From the IMG/VR virus record IMGVR_UViG_3300027365_000036, positions 1-35,171 of that record: 35,171 nucleotides of DNA; one strand, 5' to 3'. The notes beneath the pieces are model-generated. The model ran no database searches. It worked only from the letters and a program-made list of their open reading frames with translations, and was not told the origin of the DNA. Numbering within the stretch: the stretch's first letter is position 1; each line of letters opens with the position of its first letter. Shown here in pieces: positions 14,917 through 21,735 of the stretch. The stretch comes from a virus. The translations under genes were made by a program, and so were the position numbers.

Positions 14917-15010
14917 CAACTTTGATGGTGCTGGTGGAAACACCTTCTGGATTGGTAACTGAGCCAGCACTGTCACAGAGTGGTCTTATGACCAAAGGAG
15001 TAAACAAGTT

Positions 15011-15511
15011 ATGGGTTTCTTTTCAAATGCCACGTTCAACGATGGCGCATCGCAGTTTGAAGCAGCTGTCGCAGGATCTTATGTCTGCCGCCTCGCTTCC
15101 GTCGAGAGCGTCGACCGACCATCTTATGATGATCCGTCCGTGATGCTTCCAAATTACAAATTCACGTTCGAGACCACTGAGTATGGCGATAGCAACAGCA
15201 ACGCATTCCGCTTTGTGAAGTTCACACGCCAGGGATACGGTTCCGATAAGGCTGCACTCACAATCCTGCTCGATGGCATGTTGGGCCGCCGCCTGACACA
15301 GCCAGAGTTTCACAACCTTGACATCGACGCACTCATGACGAAGGAGTGGATGGTCACTGTAGACGCGAAGATCAACACTCGTGGTTACAACACCAACGCC
15401 ATCGTCAGCGTGTCTCCTGTGACAGCTAAGAAGAAGCTCACGAAGATCGCGCAGCCAACCATCAAAACCGATGACATCGAAGACCCCTTCGGTGAAGACG
15501 CCAGCGAGTAA
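15011..15511 (+). CDS. SSB-like single-stranded DNA-binding protein
   Basis: This 166-residue protein follows the putative origin. The first 120 residues are strand-rich with aromatic positions (GFFSNATFNDG, PNYKFTFETTEYG, NAFRFVKFTRQGYG). A lysine-rich linker then leads to an acidic tail, DDIEDPFGEDASE. That tail is close to the bacterial SSB interaction tip, with a PF pair after acidic residues, though the protein does not end exactly at it. This suggests a phage ssDNA-binding protein covering origin and replication intermediates, but the OB fold is not proven by eye. AAAGGAG lies before its ATG. A strong intrinsic terminator follows at 15544, which would make it the end of the early transcript. 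Confidence 0.68.
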   Translation: MGFFSNATFNDGASQFEAAVAGSYVCRLASVESVDRPSYDDPSVMLPNYKFTFETTEYGDSNSNAFRFVKFTRQGYGSDKAALTILLDGMLGRRLTQPEFHNLDIDALMTKEWMVTVDAKINTRGYNTNAIVSVSPVTAKKKLTKIAQPTIKTDDIEDPFGEDASE

Positions 15512-15543
15512 CCATCTCCGGTTGCCAACGACTCGCTGACGAT

Positions 15544-15580
15544 ACCAGGCACACTATCCGAACGGTGTGCCTGGTCTTTT
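15544..15580 (+). terminator. Intrinsic terminator after SSB-like gene
   Basis: ACCAGGCACAC (15544-15554) pairs perfectly with GTGTGCCTGGT (15565-15575) over a 10-base loop, followed by CTTTT. It separates the replication region from the late region that begins at 15599. Confidence 0.85.
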
Positions 15581-15598
15581 ACTTTGAAGGGGAATCAA

Positions 15599-16171
15599 AT
15601 GTCAAAAGCGACAGCCACTGAGGAGAAGGCTGAACTCCTGGTGCGAATCAAGGAACTTCGAGCTGCTGGTAACAGCATCTCGCGCACCGCGCAGATCATG
15701 TGCATGACACGCGGCACAGTTCAGCGGTGGATCATGGAAGAACGTCCAGAACGAGAGGTCAAGAAAATGGACCCGTATGTTTCGATAGACGAAAAGACCG
15801 CGATAGTGGTCAAGTGGGCCGAACTCATCGCAAGCGGTGAGAGTCGTAGCAGTGCAGCTGCATCGGTTGGTTTTCCCACAATGATGCTCAATCGATGGCT
15901 AATGTCGGAACCGTCACTGCGTATCGAGTTTCAAGAATCCATCGGCAAGAAGCAGAACAACTTCGGTGGCCGCAAATCCTTTGAACAAATCCTTGCAGAT
16001 GTACGCGCAGGACGTCCTGTGTGGCGTGATGGCGGTCGGTTCAAGATACAACTGGTCGAAGCCGCACTCATGCGTTATGAGCTCGATGGCGCGAACGTCT
16101 GGCGGTGCAAGGGCTTCGCGACCTTATCAGGGAACGATGTCCTGGCGCGAGATTGGACGGTGGTGTCATGA
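15599..16171 (+). CDS. HTH protein fused to C-terminal Tad2-like (DUF2829) domain
   Basis: This 190-residue protein starts at ATG 15599, preceded by AAGGGG. Residues about 10-60 form a helix-turn-helix of homeodomain-like type (ISRTAQIMCMTRGTVQRWI). A second similar segment follows at about 70-105 (SRSSAAASVGFPTMMLNRWL). From about residue 126 there is FEQILADVRAGRPVWRDGGR and, at the end, NDVLARDWTVV. This resembles the start (FeeAl...GkxVxR) and end (DvlAeDWxvv) of the DUF2829/Tad2-like family. Tad2 proteins bind TIR-derived nucleotide signals and block Thoeris defence. Fusion to DNA-binding elements is unusual and could mean a ligand-controlled regulator. The gene overlaps the next one by ATGA. 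Confidence 0.62.
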   Translation: MSKATATEEKAELLVRIKELRAAGNSISRTAQIMCMTRGTVQRWIMEERPEREVKKMDPYVSIDEKTAIVVKWAELIASGESRSSAAASVGFPTMMLNRWLMSEPSLRIEFQESIGKKQNNFGGRKSFEQILADVRAGRPVWRDGGRFKIQLVEAALMRYELDGANVWRCKGFATLSGNDVLARDWTVVS

Positions 16172-16413
16172 AGTTCAGTGAAGTGATCGAGCCATTGATG
16201 CATGGCAAACCAGTCACACGCGCATCATGGGAGCATGACGTCTACGTGCGCTACAGTGACTTATACGAGGCGTTCGTGATGCACGCTATCCCTGAACCGA
16301 AGATCATCCAGGGAATCACGATCTATCCGGAGTGGATGCTTGCGGATGATTGGATGTGGGGTGAGTTTCATCCAGTCAAGGACGAAATCAAGTGGACACA
16401 GACAACCTCATAA
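16168..16413 (+). CDS. Tad2-like (DUF2829) small protein
   Basis: The 81-residue product starts at ATG 16168, coupled to the upstream gene by ATGA. It begins MKFSEVIEPLMHGKPVTRAS, with W next, and includes EHDVYVRYSD and PEWMLADDWMWGEF. The family hallmarks (short N-terminal helix, G-K/R-x-V-x-R then W, a strand, and a D-W pair near the C-terminus) match DUF2829/Tad2-like proteins, and the length fits. In known members (Tad2) the protein is a tetramer that sequesters signalling nucleotides. If it does so here it would counter a host TIR-based defence, but some DUF2829 proteins may have other roles. It is the clearest of three such domains in a row. Confidence 0.68.
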   Translation: MKFSEVIEPLMHGKPVTRASWEHDVYVRYSDLYEAFVMHAIPEPKIIQGITIYPEWMLADDWMWGEFHPVKDEIKWTQTTS

Positions 16414-16748
16414 AGACGATCATGGCGAAGCCATGGTCCAGCACCTACAGCCTACTCAAGGCTATCGGAGCGTCCAGCCAGCAGGTCGACGAAGCATGGC
16501 GCGACTATCGTCGCAAGTACATGCGGAGTCAGCGCTGGCAGGACATCCGGACGAAGGCGCTCGAGCGCAGCGGTAGAACATGTGAGCAGTGTGGCCGTCG
16601 ACAGGACGATGGCTACAAGCTCGATGTCCATCACATCACGTACATGCGACTCGGTGGCGAGCAGATGGAAGATGTTCAAGTGCTGTGTTACATGTGCCAC
16701 GGACAGCTGCACTACAGACGCAGAGTGCGCCAGGACAAGGAAGAATAA
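16392..16748 (+). CDS. HNH endonuclease
   Basis: The 118-residue protein holds a compact HNH core: CEQCGR, LDVHHITYMRLGG, then CYMCHGQLH, giving two zinc CxxC pairs and the HH catalytic motif. The N-terminus has the helix RYMRSQRWQDIR-type pattern before it, shared with the reverse-strand HNH at 7242-7901. The GTG at 16392 has AAGGACG upstream and overlaps the preceding gene by 22 bases. ATG 16422 is the other possible start. It sits between two Tad2-like genes and two genes before the small terminase. HNH nucleases next to terminases are known packaging partners in cos-type phages, so it may either assist packaging or be a free-standing mobile nuclease. Confidence 0.83.
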   Translation: MDTDNLIKTIMAKPWSSTYSLLKAIGASSQQVDEAWRDYRRKYMRSQRWQDIRTKALERSGRTCEQCGRRQDDGYKLDVHHITYMRLGGEQMEDVQVLCYMCHGQLHYRRRVRQDKEE

Positions 16749-17101
16749 TGAAGTTTGAACAGGCACTGCCGGCAATGCGGGTAGGTTATGTCATCGGCGT
16801 TCATTATCCAGTCAACGGTGTGACAACGTGGTACAGCAAATGTCCTATACATCCGCATGATGTCTACGTGCATGGATTCTCACGGGTCAAAGATATGATC
16901 GGGCAGTTTCCAAGTTCCGATGTCATGCGAGATGATTGGATTGTAGGTATGCACAGCATGGTCAGAACAAACATCCACGGTGTATGGTTTGACAATAATC
17001 CGCTATGGCTTGACATCGATGGCGAGCCAACCATGGAACAAATCAACGAAGCAGCTCAAACTGCTTTAGCACGAAGAGAGGACAGAAATGGCAAGAGGTA
17101 A
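16748..17101 (+). CDS. Third Tad2-like/DUF2829-like protein (divergent)
   Basis: The 117-residue product starts at ATG 16748, overlapping the HNH stop (TAATG). The first 67 residues have MKFEQALPAMRVGYVIG, a tryptophan and strand segments, and near residue 60 SSDVMRDDWIVG. That gives the same beginning and D-V-x-x-D-W-x-V ending as DUF2829 proteins, with the G-K-x-V-x-R motif weakened (GYVIGV). An extra segment of about 50 residues with helices and acidic residues follows. The relation is more distant than that of the 81-residue neighbour. Its end overlaps the small terminase start by 14 bases. Confidence 0.5.
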   Translation: MKFEQALPAMRVGYVIGVHYPVNGVTTWYSKCPIHPHDVYVHGFSRVKDMIGQFPSSDVMRDDWIVGMHSMVRTNIHGVWFDNNPLWLDIDGEPTMEQINEAAQTALARREDRNGKR

Positions 17102-17477
17102 CACAACAGAACCTGAGATCCTGGCACAGGTCGAATCGGCTTTGATTGCTGGTCAAAGTCCTTCGGTCATTGCACGGTCGTGTGGACTGCCACGCACGAC
17201 CATCATCTCAATCCGTGACAGAATGACGACTCCTGTCGAACAGAGTCGACATGACATCACCTCGACGATTCTCCCGACAAAGTCTCTCGATGATCTTCTG
17301 ACATCTGTGCTCGAGGACAGCCTGAAGGCGCTACAGGCGATAGCACGCACAGCGCAGAGTGAGCGTTACATCAATGGCCAATCAGCTGCCCAAATTGCAG
17401 CTCTCCATGAGCGCATTGCGAACTTCTCGGTTCAACTTCTCTCCGCCGCAGCCGAACCAACTTCGGACAGTAACTAG
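17088..17477 (+). CDS. Small terminase subunit (TerS candidate)
   Basis: The 129-residue protein would recognise the packaging site and load the large subunit. It sits directly before TerL. The N-terminal helix-turn-helix is seen in SPSVIARSCGLPRTTIISIRDRM (residues about 24-46, in two overlapping parts: SPSVIARSCGLPRT and TTIISIRDRM). The rest is helical and suited to oligomerisation (LDDLLTSVLEDSLKALQAIA). Length fits short TerS proteins. The RBS GAGAGGACAGAA precedes ATG 17088. Its 3' end overlaps the TerL 5' end strongly. The assignment rests on position plus HTH, since TerS diverges rapidly. Confidence 0.75.
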   Translation: MARGNTTEPEILAQVESALIAGQSPSVIARSCGLPRTTIISIRDRMTTPVEQSRHDITSTILPTKSLDDLLTSVLEDSLKALQAIARTAQSERYINGQSAAQIAALHERIANFSVQLLSAAAEPTSDSN

Positions 17478-18804
17478 CGCTCAGACTGCTGTCTGTTATC
17501 TCGACTACCTTCGGGACACGCTGCCGAATGGCTGGTCGTACACAGCTCGTCATCTCATCGCCATCGCTTCGCACCTGGACGCAGTCGAGCGCGGTGAGAT
17601 TGACAGACTCGCGATTCACATGCCGCCACGCCACGGTAAGACTGAGACAGTCACGGTGCGATACGGCGCCTATTGCATCGAGCGGGACCCGTACTCGAAC
17701 GTGTTGGTCACTGGCTACAATGAGCGCATCGCGAGACGCTTCTCAAGGAAGTCCAGACAGGTCGTTTCGTCCAGGACTAAACTGTCAAAAGACAACGCGG
17801 CACAAGATGAATGGTCGATGCCTGAAGGAGGAACCTTCATGGCCAGGGGCGTCGGTTCACCTCCAACTGGTGTCGGCTTCAAGCGCATCATCATCGATGA
17901 CCCGATTCGTTCTCGCGAAGATGCTGAGTCGGCGCTGTACCGTGACAAGGCCTGGGACTGGTACACGGACGACCTTTACACGCGCCTCGAACCGAAGGGC
18001 GCTCTCATCATCGTCTCGACCAGGTGGCATCACGACGACATCACTAGCCGTGCGATCTCATCGGAGCCGCATCGATGGACGGTCCTTAACCTCCCGGCAA
18101 TCGCGGAGGAGTCTGACCAGATCGGTCGAATGCCTGGCGAAGCTCTCTGGCCTGAACGCTACGACACGAAGGAACTCGGACGCATCAAGGAGGTCATGGT
18201 CGCAAACTCCGGAGACTATGGCTGGTCGGCTTTGTATCAGCAACGACCGACACCACGCGAGGGTACATTCTTCAAGTCGGACCGCATCACCATCGATGCC
18301 GCCACGCCAAACTGTGCGAAGATGTCCCGTGCCTGGGACCTGGCTGCGACAGCTGGAAATGGTGACTACACTGTCGGCGTGAAAATGGGCCGTGATGCTG
18401 ATGGCCGCATATGGATACTCGACCTCGTTCGCGGTCAGTATGAAACAGATCAGCGAGACAGGACCATCAAACAGACAGCTGCTCTCGATGGTCGCGGTGT
18501 GCGTGTGCGCCTCCCACAGGACCCGGGACAGGCTGGCAAGAGTCAAGCGATGCACATGCTGAGACTTCTCCACGGCAGCGCAGTCAACATCCTCCCTGTC
18601 ACTGGCGCGAAGGATGTCAGGGCTGAACCGTTCGCGAGTCAGGTCGCTGGCGGTAATGTGTACATGGTCCAGGCTGAATGGAATCGAACGCTCCTGGACG
18701 AACTTCGCGTGTTCCCCCTGGGGAAGAACGACGATATCGTCGACGCACTCACGGACGCCTACGACGAGCTCGTCGGTCGTGGTGGTGGCTGGGGTGCAGT
18801 GTAG
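17359..18804 (+). CDS. terL: Large terminase subunit (ATPase/nuclease)
   Basis: The up-to-481-residue motor protein translocates and cuts DNA at the portal. The ATPase has the Walker A-like PPRHGKTE (about residues 89-96), Walker B RIIIDDP (about 176-182), and ALIIVSTRW as the coupling motif. The C-terminal nuclease begins at AWDLAATAGNGDYT (about 325-338), whose Asp residues match the Terminase_6C RNase H fold, and ends with DDIVDALTDAYDE containing a third acidic site. Start is uncertain. GTG 17359 is the longest frame, while ATG 17374 and ATG 17407 are equally possible. All overlap TerS. It is followed by portal after 25 bases. Confidence 0.9.
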   Translation: MSVTSMANQLPKLQLSMSALRTSRFNFSPPQPNQLRTVTSAQTAVCYLDYLRDTLPNGWSYTARHLIAIASHLDAVERGEIDRLAIHMPPRHGKTETVTVRYGAYCIERDPYSNVLVTGYNERIARRFSRKSRQVVSSRTKLSKDNAAQDEWSMPEGGTFMARGVGSPPTGVGFKRIIIDDPIRSREDAESALYRDKAWDWYTDDLYTRLEPKGALIIVSTRWHHDDITSRAISSEPHRWTVLNLPAIAEESDQIGRMPGEALWPERYDTKELGRIKEVMVANSGDYGWSALYQQRPTPREGTFFKSDRITIDAATPNCAKMSRAWDLAATAGNGDYTVGVKMGRDADGRIWILDLVRGQYETDQRDRTIKQTAALDGRGVRVRLPQDPGQAGKSQAMHMLRLLHGSAVNILPVTGAKDVRAEPFASQVAGGNVYMVQAEWNRTLLDELRVFPLGKNDDIVDALTDAYDELVGRGGGWGAV

Positions 18805-18829
18805 GTCATGATAAGGACACAATAGACAC

Positions 18830-20716
18830 ATGGGACTCTTCGATCGCTTTATGGGCAAAGCCACTGCTGCGCCATCCGCACTGCTACCGCCGCCGCTGAT
18901 TCAGCGACAGACGTCCTACTTCACTGGCACAGGAAACGGCGACTTCTGGTCCCTGCTGACACGTAACCTTCCAGGCTCAAGTTTCAACTGGAGGAACCAG
19001 GCTGGCGACCTGATGCTTAACAGCATCGTGGCGATTGGTATGGACTGGTACATCCGCAACTGGAGTCAAGGTGTTCCAGCGGTCCGCAGACCGATGCCTG
19101 ATGGACAGGTCGAGACAGTCGCCGACCATCCGATTCTTCAACTCCTGGCGCAACCGACACCGAATGTTCCACCATCGCTCGTCTGGTCGTGGGTGCTCCC
19201 AGACTATCAACTGCTCGGAAATGCGTACTTTAGAAAAGTGCGCGTCAGTGGTCGCGTGGTGGGTCTACAGTACCTAGCGGCTGACATGATGCGTCCAGTC
19301 GGTAACAAGGTCAATCCTCTCGTCAAGTATCAGTACACCGTCGATGGCACGTCGTACGACATTGCGCTCGAGGACTTGATTCACATCCGATACGGTCGAG
19401 ATCCGCAGGACTCGCGCTTCGGTCGCTCTCCTGTCACGTCTGTCCTTCGTGAGATCGCAACCGACAATGTGGCTGCATCAGCTGCGTTCGGCATGGTGCG
19501 AAACGGTGGAATGCCTTCCATCATGGTCGGACCAGACTACAAGGGTGGCGTCGAGGACCTGTCCGAAGACGATGCACGTCAGACAAAGCGCAAACTACAG
19601 CAGGACTTCACCGGCGACAACGCTGGTTCCGTCCTGGTGATGACTGGACCATTCAAGGTCGAGCAGGTTTCGCACAAACCGAGTGAGATGGCGTTCGATG
19701 AAATCAGACGCAAACCGGAAGAGCGCGTGTGTGCAGCTCTCGGACTCAATCCTCTCGTCCTACAACTCGGCAGCGGTCTCGAGCGTGCTACCTACAGTAA
19801 CCTCGAGCAAGCAACACGCTCGGCATGGACCGACGGCATGATTCCGCTGATGCGCCAGATGTCCGAAGCGCTCACCATCGCACTCCTTCCAGACTACGAA
19901 GAAACTCAGCCAGGCGATTATCTTGAGTTCGACGTGAGTAATGTTCCGGCACTTCAAGCCGATCTCAATGAAGACGCTGAGCGTGCTGAGCGCCTATACA
20001 AGAGTGGCATCGTTGACCTCGCCACAGCCAAGCGTGTCGCTGGTGTGACGCCATCGGACGACGACGAAGGTTATTACCATCCGACGGCTGTCCCTGTGCA
20101 GATCGGCGGACAGGAACTCCTGGTCCCTGATGCGGCGCCTGTTTCAACGGCACGCACAGCTGACGAGACAGCGAAACTCGTCGGTGCTGCCGGCGCTTTG
20201 ATTCGTGCTGGCTTCGAGCCAGAAGCGGCACTCCAGGCTGTTGGTCTCAACTCTATCCAGCACCTCGGTCTGCTACCTGTCACGGTTCGCGAAGAGACGA
20301 AGGCATTCGACGAAGCATCCGAAGCCGGACTGAAGTTCATACCGTCGAAGGACATGAAGGAAGAAGCGCAACGCGCCATCGAGTGGCGTGATGCTGGTCG
20401 TGATGGCGGGACAGCCGTGGCATGGGCGCGAGCGAACCAGATCATCGCTGGTGAGAAGTTGTCCGAGTCGACTGTCCTTCGAATGTACTCATTCTTTCGA
20501 CGTCACGAAGTAGACAAGCAAGCGGAAGGATTCCGACCAGGTGAGGATGGCTATCCGTCCGCTGGTCGTGTGGCATGGGCTGCATGGGGTGGCGATGCTG
20601 GCTATCGCTGGTCCACAGCTGCACGCAAAGAGATCCTCAAGAAGATGGCGCCGAAGGAGAACGGTAAGTCGTATCACCCGTACTATGGTTACGAGCTGAC
20701 GGACGCCGATGCCTGA
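18830..20716 (+). CDS. Portal protein with extra C-terminal domain
   Basis: The 628-residue protein forms the dodecameric DNA channel. Residues about 1-420 match the HK97-type portal (WYIRNWSQG, DHPILQLLAQPTP, LLGNAYFRKVR, EDLIHIRYGRDPQDSR, GLNPLVLQLGSGLERATYSN). The remaining part is unusual. After a linker a compact domain at about 500-605 has AIEWRDAGRDGGTAVAWARA, FRRHEVDKQAEGF and PSAGRVAWAAWGGDAGYRW. I recall this pattern from other phage structural proteins, where its role is not defined. Total length is greater than a typical portal (about 400-520 residues). The stop overlaps the MuF-like gene by 8 bases. Confidence 0.9.
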   Translation: MGLFDRFMGKATAAPSALLPPPLIQRQTSYFTGTGNGDFWSLLTRNLPGSSFNWRNQAGDLMLNSIVAIGMDWYIRNWSQGVPAVRRPMPDGQVETVADHPILQLLAQPTPNVPPSLVWSWVLPDYQLLGNAYFRKVRVSGRVVGLQYLAADMMRPVGNKVNPLVKYQYTVDGTSYDIALEDLIHIRYGRDPQDSRFGRSPVTSVLREIATDNVAASAAFGMVRNGGMPSIMVGPDYKGGVEDLSEDDARQTKRKLQQDFTGDNAGSVLVMTGPFKVEQVSHKPSEMAFDEIRRKPEERVCAALGLNPLVLQLGSGLERATYSNLEQATRSAWTDGMIPLMRQMSEALTIALLPDYEETQPGDYLEFDVSNVPALQADLNEDAERAERLYKSGIVDLATAKRVAGVTPSDDDEGYYHPTAVPVQIGGQELLVPDAAPVSTARTADETAKLVGAAGALIRAGFEPEAALQAVGLNSIQHLGLLPVTVREETKAFDEASEAGLKFIPSKDMKEEAQRAIEWRDAGRDGGTAVAWARANQIIAGEKLSESTVLRMYSFFRRHEVDKQAEGFRPGEDGYPSAGRVAWAAWGGDAGYRWSTAARKEILKKMAPKENGKSYHPYYGYELTDADA

Positions 20717-21734
20717 CATCTATCAAGTCAATGAGCGATACAGGAACCTGCTTCGCGCTCGTGAAGATTCGGCGCTCGCTGAGATGCGTAGGACGTACAC
20801 GGTCCTGCAAGCAGACAACCTCCAGCGCCTCGAGGACTTGACACAGGCCATCGAGGAAGCACAGGCAGCGGGTGAGGATGTCACTGGACTCAATGACTTC
20901 CAGGTGCGACTCGCGGCACTGAACGATCAGATGGCGGCTAAGGTGTCGGAGTTCGCTCCTCGAGCGACTGACATCGCTTCGAGTGGTCAGCGAAGCGCCA
21001 TCCAGCTATCGCTCGACATGCAGGAGAGTCTGGTGCGTGCCGTCGCTGGTGTCCCTGATTCGGTGAGTATGGCCATCGATCTCAACTGGAACAGACTACC
21101 CGTCGAGGCCATCACGAACGTGGTCGGCTTCGCCGCTGATGGTTCACCGCTGGCGGCACTCTACGAAGCCATCGGACCATTTGCACGCGACCACGTCACC
21201 ATCGGTGTCGCGCAGGGTCTCAATCCTCTACAGGTCGCCAGGCGCATGTCGAAGACGTACGAAACTCTCGCACCATCACGAGCTGCTACTATCGCACGCA
21301 CTGAGATGATTCGAGCCAACAGAGAAGCACAGCGCCAGACCTTCGAGTCGAACCTGTCCATCGTCAAGGGCTGGTCACGAGTGTCTGCTGGTGATGTGAA
21401 CGTCTGTCCCGTTTGTTGGGCGCTCCACGGAGAACCCAACGCTGTTGCGAATGTTGTGCCTTCACATCCAAACTGTAGATGTACGGTGATCCCGCTGACA
21501 CCGACGTACGCCGAACTCGCTGGGCTTGACCCGGATGCGTTCGACGAAGCGCCGGAACTCCCGACGAGGGATGAGCAGTTCGCGATGTTGACAGAAGCGC
21601 AACGGCGCCAGGTGCTCGGACCGTCGCGGTATAGGATGTGGGACACAGGGACATCACTGTCGGACTTTGGTCGGGTTGTACCGAACGATTTGTGGGGTCC
21701 ACAAGCAGTGGTCGTACCATTGAGGGATTTATGA
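20709..21734 (+). CDS. MuF-like minor head protein
   Basis: The 341-residue protein belongs to the phage Mu gpF-like group, a minor capsid protein at the portal that may travel with the DNA. The signature is in the C-terminal third: ARTEMIRANREAQRQTF, then CPVCWALHGEP and HPNCRCTVIPLTP (about residues 232-264), with cysteines and histidine in the family order. The N-terminal part has long helices with coiled-coil character (LADNLQRLEDLTQAIEEAQ-like). It starts within the portal gene and is followed by the prohead protease with a one-base gap. Confidence 0.88.
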   Translation: MPDIYQVNERYRNLLRAREDSALAEMRRTYTVLQADNLQRLEDLTQAIEEAQAAGEDVTGLNDFQVRLAALNDQMAAKVSEFAPRATDIASSGQRSAIQLSLDMQESLVRAVAGVPDSVSMAIDLNWNRLPVEAITNVVGFAADGSPLAALYEAIGPFARDHVTIGVAQGLNPLQVARRMSKTYETLAPSRAATIARTEMIRANREAQRQTFESNLSIVKGWSRVSAGDVNVCPVCWALHGEPNAVANVVPSHPNCRCTVIPLTPTYAELAGLDPDAFDEAPELPTRDEQFAMLTEAQRRQVLGPSRYRMWDTGTSLSDFGRVVPNDLWGPQAVVVPLRDL

Positions 21735-21735
21735 C

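Noticed and set aside
14903-14962. Possible 19-residue peptide (MFGNVNFDGAGGNTFWIGN)
   Set aside because: Its start lies upstream of the predicted transcription start of the SSB promoter and lacks a ribosome site.
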